In this document: positions 16,280-22,097 of the stretch, one piece after another
Numbering within the stretch: the stretch's first letter is position 1
Layout: every line of letters begins with the position of its first letter
Source of the DNA: Bremia lactucae
Taxonomy: Eukaryota; Oomycota; Peronosporomycetes; Peronosporales; Peronosporaceae
Assembly (NCBI RefSeq): GCF_004359215.1
Contig: NC_090611.1
Coordinates: 980,791-1,002,887, forward strand
Direction: 5' to 3'
Length of the DNA: 22,097 nt
The notes under the pieces: model-generated
What the model was told of the DNA's origin: nothing
The model's database searches: none
What the model saw: the letters and a program-made list of their open reading frames with translations, nothing else
Program-made: the position numbers and the translations under genes

Positions 16280-17400
16280 TTCCTTAACTTAGAAATAGAA
16301 TTGACCCGTGGGGTCTATAAGGATCGCTTCGCGCACTAAGTGCAGCTTTGTGTCCATCTGGACGGCTTCATCTAGAAGCGATGATGAGATTAACTTAATA
16401 TTTGGACGAATAATAACCATCTCAGATAAGCCACCAACCTTTAAGGCTCGGCTAAACTCATCAACACACATTTCGTCTAGCTCTAAAATAACATGTAATA
16501 AAGTGATCGCCTTAAGGCTACTTGTCCTTTGATGTTACCGGTCTTTACCGGTAAAGACGGCTACTAAAATTGCTTCATGTCCTGGGTCTTGACGCTTAGC
16601 GGCAATGAGAGTTCTCAACTCCTGGACATAGTGCCCTAGCGTCTTCTACCCTGACGAGTCGCTATGAGTCGTGATCGCGTACGAAAAGCCTGATTGGGTG
16701 GGGCAAAAATGCTAGTCATTTTCCTTTCAGCGAATCCCACGTTGGAAAGCGCTATTATAGAAGTGCTACACGCGAGTGCCCATTCCGTGGCTCTACCACC
16801 GAGCGTAAAGATGCCATGGCCACCTTTTGCGGTTCTGTTAAGAAAATGGTAGAGTCTATGAGCATCTCCATCTGCTTGATCCAAAAAGGAGGTTCTCTCC
16901 ATCATTATTATCAAATGTCTTAACATTGACAGCAAGGTGGCGCCTTAGGCTCTGGATCAGGTACAGAAATGTACTGCGTCGGCATAGATGCCGCTAATGG
17001 TCCTGGACCTGTCCGATAACGGAAGATTCGTATTGCATTACGTAGATAATAACAATACACGTTGGGAATGCTAAGGTAGCACGCCTAAGTCCTGGTAGGT
17101 TTTTCTCCGCCACTCCTATCGGGCGCCGCCTGCACTGATAGATGCGAGTGGGAATCAACGGTTGGTGAGTGCTTTTTTGAGAAGGGGTGATGTAATGGTC
17201 TTCTGCAGTCATGCAATCGACCTAACCATAAGTCAGGCCATCGCACTCACTCGTAGGATATCCACACGCTTGCGGACGCTCCATGACGTTCATCAGATGG
17301 CAAGTAGATTTAATCGCAATAATAGCGGTTGGAAGCTGCATAAGAAACGTCTGTAAACGGCTTCAAGCTTTGCATCCAGAGCTTCTAGTCTCTGGGACAT
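16280..17400 (-). pseudogene. Gag of family-B Gypsy element, broken
   Basis: Minus-strand reading. A possible first ATG at 17400 begins MSQRLEALDAKLEAV, a short coiled coil. A second candidate start at 16985 begins MPTQYISVPDPEPKAPP. The capsid part follows with frame changes: FTLGGRATEWALA (about 16815-16780), KMTSIFAPPNQAFRTRSRL (about 16720-16670), HYVQELRTLIAAKRQDPGHE (about 16640-16580), VFTGKDR (about 16560). These are typical of oomycete Gypsy capsids (GxAxEWA, PP-x-QAxRxRxRL, YVQxLRTLIAA). No zinc knuckle and no protease are recognisable before RT begins near 16260, so a deletion probably removed them. A perfect 18-bp palindrome, GTCTTTACCGGTAAAGAC, is at 16541-16558. The 17200-17310 part is unusual (separate entry). 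Confidence 0.75.
17190..17310 (-). repeat. Segment shared with the pol spacer of family A
   Basis: About 110 bp here resemble 5425-5548, with GCCATCGCACTCACTCGTAGGA common to both (given here as GCCATCGCACTCACTCGTAG), then ATCCACA, GACGCTCCA and TCATCAG at matching spacing. In family A the segment lies after protease; in family B it lies upstream of the capsid. On the minus strand both read CGxPTSECDG in one frame. Confidence 0.65.
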
Positions 17401-17523
17401 TATGATCGCAACGTATTTATAGCCCAAACAAGGTCTCAAATGCTCCGCATTTCGCCCCAGAAAGTTTGAGAAAAGTGTCCAACAAAGCAGAGGCTTATTC
17501 TTATAAAGGCTCAGGCCGTAGAT

Positions 17524-17541
17524 GTACTACGAGTGCTACCA
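17524..17541 (-). other. Candidate tRNA primer-binding site of family-B element
   Basis: On the minus strand TGGTAGCACTCGTAGTAC lies two bases after the 5' LTR end at 17544. TGG is required to pair with the CCA end of a tRNA. TGGTAGCA resembles sites used by initiator-Met tRNA primers; the remaining bases do not clearly match. Confidence 0.45.
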
Positions 17542-17543
17542 GG

Positions 17544-18011
17544 TGTAGCGGAGCTACGTTGCTCCTTCATTTTGAGGAAGACTTTCAGACTCACAAAGTC
17601 ACTAAGTTCTTAAGAGCTAATAGGCCCAACAACTCAGTGAGTTGTACAGACTCGTAGAGCTTAACGAGTCCTAGTTTAAGGGATTCAGGGGTTAATAGGA
17701 CCAAGCGGCAGCTAGTGCTCAAGAGAATTACCTTACAAAATTTCCTTTTCTCGTAGGTCAACGCGCAAGCCTCAGAAAGGCACTAGACGCTGTAAGATCA
17801 AAAGGGGAGTTGAACTTTATTTAATCATTCAAATTTATAACCTGACCTAAGCTAATTGTATTAGATTTCGGCCGTTATATAAATCTGGCGGCAACCACAA
17901 ATGTTACCCATAATCAATGGGATATTAGTCATTAACTATTTCAAATATAACAAAAGGGTATTTTTTTCATGAAGTAAACAACGGTTCACCAACCGAAGAA
18001 TGCCCCATTAC
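17544..18011 (-). repeat. Right LTR (5' LTR) of family-B element, short form
   Basis: Begins TGTAGCGGAGCTAC on the plus strand like 11460 and lacks the ~320-bp segment of the left LTR. The outer end near 18011 is uncertain by a few bases because the expected TG at the minus-strand start reads TA or TG depending on placement. Confidence 0.78.
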
Positions 18012-18541
18012 GCAGTTGCTAAGCCACGCTTAGTTACCTAAATATTTTTCTTTGCACGTCGTGTACGTGAAGTATTCGAAGGCACCTTTCTTACACTATT
18101 TTAAGTGTAGGTTAGCTACTGCTGAATCAGTACAAGCGAAGGATGCCGCTTTATACCTATTAGAATTTTGTGGTCCGTTCGACGAGCAGGTGCGTACCAC
18201 CCACCTTGAACATGTTGCTTAAGATGAAGGAGGCTAACACGCTACGCATGAGAGGCTCACGAACTCGACTAAGAAGCAGTTGAACGAATGAGTTTGGCTG
18301 TATGAAGCCCAGCCGTTTGCATTATATTTCCCCCTCTGCATATAGACGTAGGACGATCAACATGCGTCTCTAGCCGAGTTCATTCAACATGAACTCGGCG
18401 TGGCCCGAGGAATAGGAAGCATTGCTTCAGCAGCAAGGCTCTCAACAGACATAATTGTTGAGAGTACAAGGTGCTCAAGGATGCGTCAGCGCGGCGCGGC
18501 GTGTGTGTGTAACTATTGAGACAGCAGCATGTGTTTGGTCG
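18012..18541 (+). pseudogene. Leader and gag N-terminus of A' element, interrupted and truncated
   Basis: Plus-strand continuation of the LTR at 11158-11459. The leader (GCACGTCGTGTACGTGAAG at about 18053, AGTGTAGGTTAGCTAC at about 18105) matches the family-A leader read on the minus strand near 19190-19130. The gag reading starts near 18185 with RTTHLEHVA and includes DEGG, HATHERLTNS, DDQHASLAEFIQHE (about 18345-18395) and, after shifts, EALLQQQGSQQ (about 18420-18455), against DEEGG, HATHKRFTHLS and DEQHAVIIEFIQHK of family A. Several stops interrupt it. It ends abruptly at 18541 where a minus-strand family-A fragment begins. A perfect 11-bp hairpin is at 18373-18399. Confidence 0.7.
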
Positions 18542-19085
18542 TGAAGCTTGAGCCCTAAAGCTTAAGATTTGGCACGTCCGGCTAAGATGGACATGCCAAA
18601 TTTCCCTTTTGTCGCATCATCATTGATGCGGCGAGTTTCAACGGCGTCGTCTAATTCGACGAACCATTTTAGATGGGAGTCTCCTTCGACTACCTTAAAC
18701 TGAGGGATTTTTATATAGCAGCTTCTACATGATGCTGTCATTAACAGTTCCAATTGTTGAGCATTCTGTTTTTTCAACCCCTCCGCGTGTTGAGAGCCTT
18801 GGTGGTGAAGCAAGGCTACTTTTTCCTAAGCCCCGTCGAACTTATGATGTATGAAGTCGGCTGTGGCCGCATGATGTTCATTTGTGTTCAGAGTGAACAG
18901 CATGGCGCCAACAACTAGCCCGCCTACGACCGAGCTCATGCGTTCTATCGCTCTCTATTCAAGGTCACTTAAATGAGTGAACTTTTTACGCGTTGCGTGA
19001 TAGCTTTCTTTAAGGGCTGGAAAGCTTCCTCCTTCTTCATCCAACATGTCCATCCTGGATGGAACATGCGTAGGCCGTAGAACAA
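18542..19085 (-). pseudogene. Gag N-terminal part of truncated family-A element
   Basis: Minus-strand reading RPTHVPSRMDMLDEEGGSFP near 19080 corresponds to the same segment of the first element. HATRKKFTHLSDLE then a TAG, GLVVGAMLFTLNT, and after a shift GSQHAEGLKKQNAQQLELL (18800-18745) and KIPQFKVVEGDSHLKWFVEL (18715-18655), ending DDATKGKFGMSILAGRAKS. The last open block, 18813-18562, is 83 codons. It restores residues lost in the first copy around the capsid start. Truncated at 18542. Confidence 0.78.
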
Positions 19086-19219
19086 ACTACCAGGTGTAAC
19101 GGGTCACCTTTGTTAGTACTGATAACAGTACTAGTCAACCTACACTGATTACAGTGAAAGTGGGGCGCCTCGACTTCTTCACGTACACGACTTGCAGAGA
19201 GAGGTATTAAGTAGCTAAG

Positions 19220-19563
19220 AAGTCTTAGCTACAAAAGGTAAGTTCTAAAGCTTTAGAATAGAGATAAAATAAAACTGTATTAATTTGTTAAGTCTCTACG
19301 CAACGATCTTCTTTCTACTTCTGGCTTTATTATATTGATAACTAATTATGTATTACCCCTACTTGTGCAATCGTGTCTTGTGACGATTCGCGGGGTTGAA
19401 TCAGTCTAATTGCGTCAATATTACAAAATATGGTAATAATGGAACTATAAAGTCAAGATTGATAACGGTAATTTGTACTTCTTTACTTATTTCCTCTTAT
19501 CAACAATACTCTTAATTATTTTTCTTATAGGACATAATATCTAAGTAACGGAACACCGTTACA
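19220..19563 (-). repeat. 5' LTR of truncated family-A element
   Basis: Shares GCTTTAGAATAGAG, CGATCTTCT, CAATCGTGTCTT, GACGATTCGCGGGGT and the TAACGG-ACACCGTTACA end with 7327-7734. It has small deletions, so it is about 345 bp. The inner edge overlaps a perfect hairpin GTAGCTAAGA-AG-TCTTAGCTAC at 19211-19232. Confidence 0.78.
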
Positions 19564-19734
19564 AGTTGCTATTTCCACAACCCTCTTTTCAATGTAACAC
19601 TTATGATCCATTAGTGAAAGCAATCAAAAGAGGCTTAAGATCTAGTGAAGAGTTCTGGCGGGATGATAGCGAGGACATAAAACGCAGCTCTTCGAAGGTG
19701 ATAAAGCGAAACTAAACACGGGCGCTGAAGTGAG

Positions 19735-19785
19735 GATGCACCAGCATGCGGTTCGGACACGCGCAATTCAGCATGCTGGTGCATC
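19735..19785. repeat. Inverted repeat with adjoining direct repeat
   Basis: GATGCACCAGCATGC (19735-19749) and its exact complement (19771-19785) flank a 21-base loop. The pairing extends outward about 8 bp with two mismatches. The loop plus flank (TTCGGACACGCGCAATTCAGCA, core ACGCGCAATTCAGCA) recurs at about 19803-19823. Might be the end of a small DNA transposon or another foldback duplication; nothing else identifies it. Confidence 0.65.
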
Positions 19786-19899
19786 TTCACCTCAACGCCA
19801 ATTCGGGTACGCGCAATTCAGCACTAGTCGAGACTACGCGAACATAATCGTCGATCTACCCTTACTTATTTGGAGTTCTACCTGCGCTATCTTAATCCC

Positions 19900-20800
19900 A
19901 CCTACTCCTATGAGTTGGTCGCCCGTAAACTGATACCTGGCCGCCGGGTGTCCGAGGTTACAACTGGAGGTGACGGCTTTTGCACGTACAACTCGTTTGT
20001 CTGCATGCTGATATCAAAAGCGTTAGCGCCATCGCTGCTTTATGCTAGCGCAGGAGTCGATTCGCTGTCCACGAGTTTAAAGCCTTTCTGTTCGAGCCTC
20101 CGTAAGAAATGAAGTCACACGAAAGTTGCAGCGCCAGGTACACGTGATCGTTTGCTCATTGCCGTTTGCAATCACGGGCAAACGTACACTTCCGCATTTA
20201 TGATCTTGAGTGATTCAACGTCCCAAATTTTTCGTGGTCGCAAGCTTTGGCATTGCGCATCATCGTTCGTCATTTACAGGGTGCCGGTTCGGCCCACTGT
20301 CCAGGATCCAGTCGCTTGTTTCGATATCTTGACGTCGCCAATAGCGTTCACCGAATCAGCTCGCGCTTTGTCCTTTCGCCCAGCACGCTTCCTACGTTTG
20401 CGTGAATCTTTTCGCCGATAGCGAGCGCCATATCAACATTTCTATACTTGTGCTTGCTCCCGCCACAGTATTTTTTTTCCTTGGCGCTGCAATATTCTTG
20501 GATATGGCCCGTCTTGCCGCACCCAAAACATCTGCGCGTCTCTTTCGATGGGACGACGGCTCGACATGCGCTGCGACTACTTCACGGCAGATCAATCCGC
20601 TGCCGAGCTCTATCGAGGTTGTAAAGAGTGTCAGCTGTTCTACGTGCCGCAAGAAGTCAGTACGTGTCGGATCGTCCTTGGCTCTCATGATATTCATGAG
20701 TTCTGGTGACGCATGGGTCGTAAGCAGGTACAAAAATTGCTCTGCCCAAAACCATTTTCTTCCCTTCTTTTGCGCAAGCAGCTTATTGACTAACAAGCTG
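19900..20800 (-). pseudogene. Copia-type gag and protease fragment
   Basis: Minus-strand reading. Gag C-terminus: ASPELMNIMRAKDDPTRTDFLRH (core ELMNIMRAKDDPTRTDFLRH, about 20705-20645). A CCHC knuckle CFGCGKTGHIQEYC is encoded at 20530-20489, in a frame shifted from the preceding 134-codon block. The protease start DWILDSGP has its Asp-Ser-Gly codons at 20301-20293. Downstream SYGRLEQKGFKLVDS (about 20100-20055) and, past a TAA, SDGANAFDISMQTNELYVQK (about 20035-19975) are the spacer blocks between protease and integrase in oomycete Copia elements. W-x-LDSG and a single knuckle at the gag-PR boundary are typical of Ty1/Copia. LTRs were not found. The neighbouring Copia integrase piece lies on the other strand. 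Confidence 0.72.
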
Positions 20801-20904
20801 TAATTGTCGTCTTATACGTCTATAGCAAGCGCCCCATCACGTAGTCGACGATCGTTTATTATTTCTACCAAAACTCAACTTGTTTGTGATACAAGACAGC
20901 GAAC

Positions 20905-21345
20905 CACGGAACCAAGCATCGAACGGCAAGGCCGAGCTAATAAAAATAGACTATAAATAAGATGGCACGCAGCATGTTTTTTTGCGAGCCGGCTGCCCCT
21001 TAGATTCTGGAGAGATGCCGTGGAGTACGCCGCGTACAATTTGAACAGGAGCCCGACGCAAGCTAACGCAAGACGCGCATCTCCAATCATGATGTTGACG
21101 AAGACCGCACTGGATCTTATAAATCGTCGTGTTTTGAAGCAATTGCGCAGTATATCGAGACCTGATAAAAGCGCGCTCACGCAGCGATCACACGTCGGCA
21201 TCATTATTGGAACTAGTGACGAGACAAAGGGATATCGATTTTTTTTTGCAGAAGGATAACAAGGTGGTGACGAAACAGCACGTCAAAAACGTCGAGGCAC
21301 TAAGCAAAAGCAGAACAGTCAGCTGCAGCGCGCTTCGGAGTACGA
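20905..21345 (+). pseudogene. Copia-type integrase C-terminal fragment
   Basis: Plus-strand reading. NGKAE then MARSMFF (about 20925-20985) is the usual Copia integrase block around the third catalytic residue. RFWRDAVEYAAYNLNRSPT (about 21003-21059), ASPIMMLTK, SHVGIIIGTSDETKGYRFF (about 21190-21245) and, after a frameshift in a T run at 21239-21247, KDNKVVTKQHVKNVEALSK (about 21255-21310) follow in the correct order. A Copia pol normally continues into RT, which is absent here. Oriented opposite to the gag-protease piece at 19900-20800, head to head with it. Confidence 0.75.
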
Positions 21346-21349
21346 AGAT

Positions 21350-21690
21350 CACCGAAACAGGAGGCGCGAGCGTAGCTCCAGCGACAAATTAATTAAGAGT
21401 GATAAGACGGTAATCAAGCCATGAAAGCGTGAGGGACATGGTACACGTGCGAGATCGAAGCGCTCATCGGTGACTGGCGATCAGGAAGAATCGGCTTTAG
21501 GTTTGAACGTGCTAAACTACGTTTGCATCCCTTAGAGCTACAAAGACGCAACATGCAGCATAAGCGTGAGAACTGCAAGATTGCCATTGAAGAAAATGAT
21601 GATACTCGAAGATAACGGCGTGTGGCATCAATTTAAGCGCCGACGTGGCAGCAATGTGCTGCATACGATATGAATTTTCAAGACCAAAAC
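21350..21690. other. No recognisable feature
   Basis: A short Arg/Ser-rich plus-strand reading (EDHRNRRRERSS near 21345-21380) may be the tail of the Copia piece. Nothing else was recognised up to the Gypsy fragment at the right edge. Confidence 0.4.
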
Positions 21691-22097
21691 AGATGCAAAC
21701 TTTGCTTAATAACTTCAAACGAACGCTGACAATCAGCGTTCCATAACCATTTCTCGTCTTTTTTCAAGAGACGAGAGAGATGAACTGTCATTTCGGCAAA
21801 ATTGCGAGAGGACTTGTGCAAGTACGCCGCTAAAGCAAGGAACTTTCTAAGTCCCTCTACATCGACTGGAACTGGCCAGTCGGTAATTGCCTTGATCTTT
21901 TTGGGATCAGTGCGCACGCCACGTTTACCGACGATGCACCCAAGAAGTGGTATTTCGCTTGCAGCGAATATACACTTCTTGAGATTTGCATACAACTAAT
22001 GTTTTCGCATAAGTGTAAGAACCTGACGAACGTGAGTTTTATGAACTTCCACGTCCGTCTTACCGTCCATGGCCCGGCTATGGACGAATACATCGTC
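21690..22097 (-). pseudogene. Gypsy reverse transcriptase fragment, runs off right edge
   Basis: Minus-strand reading from the window edge: DDVFVHSRAMDGKTDVEVH starts with the second half of the YxDD active site, then after a TAG near 21999, LYANLKKCIFAASEIPLLGC (about 21995-21940), GKRGVRTDPKKIKAI, LRKFLALAAYLHKSSRNFAEM and WNADCQRSFEVIKQSL (to about 21715). This is the RT thumb and connection up to the start of RNase H. One in-frame stop is otherwise the only break in about 390 bp, so this copy is less decayed than the others. RNase H is not recognisable beyond 21690, so it is truncated there. The remainder lies outside the window. Confidence 0.82.

Larger units (their letters stand above)
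11460..18011 (-). mobile_element. Gypsy-type LTR retrotransposon, family B, nested and defective
   Basis: Read on the minus strand: 5' LTR (18011-17544), candidate primer site, leader, gag, RT, RNase H, integrase, opposite-strand accessory region, 3' LTR (12262-11460). The LTRs align except that the left copy has about 320 extra bp. Gag passes into RT with no recognisable protease between them, so the protease is deleted or unrecognisable. Flanks ACAGT (11455-11459) and GCAGT (18012-18016) agree at 4 of 5 bases and are the likely target duplication. Removing the element joins an A' LTR to its own leader, which fixes the order of insertion. All genes are broken. Confidence 0.84.
18542..19563 (-). 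mobile_element. Truncated family-A Gypsy element (5' LTR, leader, gag start)
   Basis: On the minus strand it runs 5' LTR (19563 to about 19220), leader, then gag to 18542, where it is cut and joined tail-to-tail to the A' fragment. It is clearly closer to the 1544-7734 element than A' is: the leader and gag align with 6630-7320 almost without gaps. No 3' part or partner LTR is visible in the window. Confidence 0.82.

Noticed and set aside
16067..16339. Plus-strand 90-codon open frame in family B
   Set aside because: Shadow of the minus-strand RT start and gag end (DELFRAKHEAGMV and HHIDLFPGTKYC).
1..22097. CRISPR array, rRNA or tRNA genes, secreted RXLR or Crinkler effectors
   Set aside because: No evenly spaced identical repeats, no cloverleaf or rRNA signature, and no open frame with a signal peptide followed by RXLR or LFLAK was seen.

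Overview
The window looks like nuclear DNA of an oomycete, probably a Peronosporales species (Phytophthora or a downy mildew). This is inferred from the style of the Gypsy pol proteins (for example IDLxPGTKYC, MRTHPTFYV and FVDxLSK motifs), from a TKL-type kinase of a sort common in oomycetes, and from an oomycete-like initiator just upstream of that kinase. Only one intact gene is convincing: a 489-residue acylated TKL-like protein kinase at 9450-10919 (+). Almost everything else is a layered graveyard of transposons.

Layout: 194-1376 is a broken OTU-family cysteine protease, probably transposon-borne. 1539-7739 is a complete but dead Gypsy element (family A, minus strand) with ~410-bp LTRs, a perfect 5-bp target duplication, gag, protease and integrase, but no reverse transcriptase or RNase H. 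7740-9417 is intergenic. The kinase follows. 11158-11459 is part of an LTR of a diverged family-A relative (A', plus strand). A second Gypsy element (family B, minus strand, 11460-18011) is inserted into it, and the A' leader and gag resume at 18012-18541. There A' meets, in inverted orientation, a truncated family-A element (18542-19563, minus). 19735-22097 holds an inverted repeat, two oppositely oriented Copia pieces and a Gypsy RT fragment running off the right edge.

Two patterns deserve attention. (1) Both Gypsy families carry, between integrase and 3' LTR, a degenerate protein-coding region on the strand opposite to gag-pol, whose 3' end overlaps the pol 3' end tail-to-tail (2098-3786 and 12448-13623). 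The readings include coiled coils, an acidic stretch and a bipartite nuclear-localisation-like motif. (2) The element remnants, especially family A, are dense in short perfect inverted repeats. In family-B pol, several of these are clearly inverted duplications of neighbouring coding sequence inserted in place (14643-14737 and 15713-15795), as foldback synthesis during repair or replication would produce.

Boundaries of degenerate elements are approximate. All domain calls are motif recognition by eye, with no database search.
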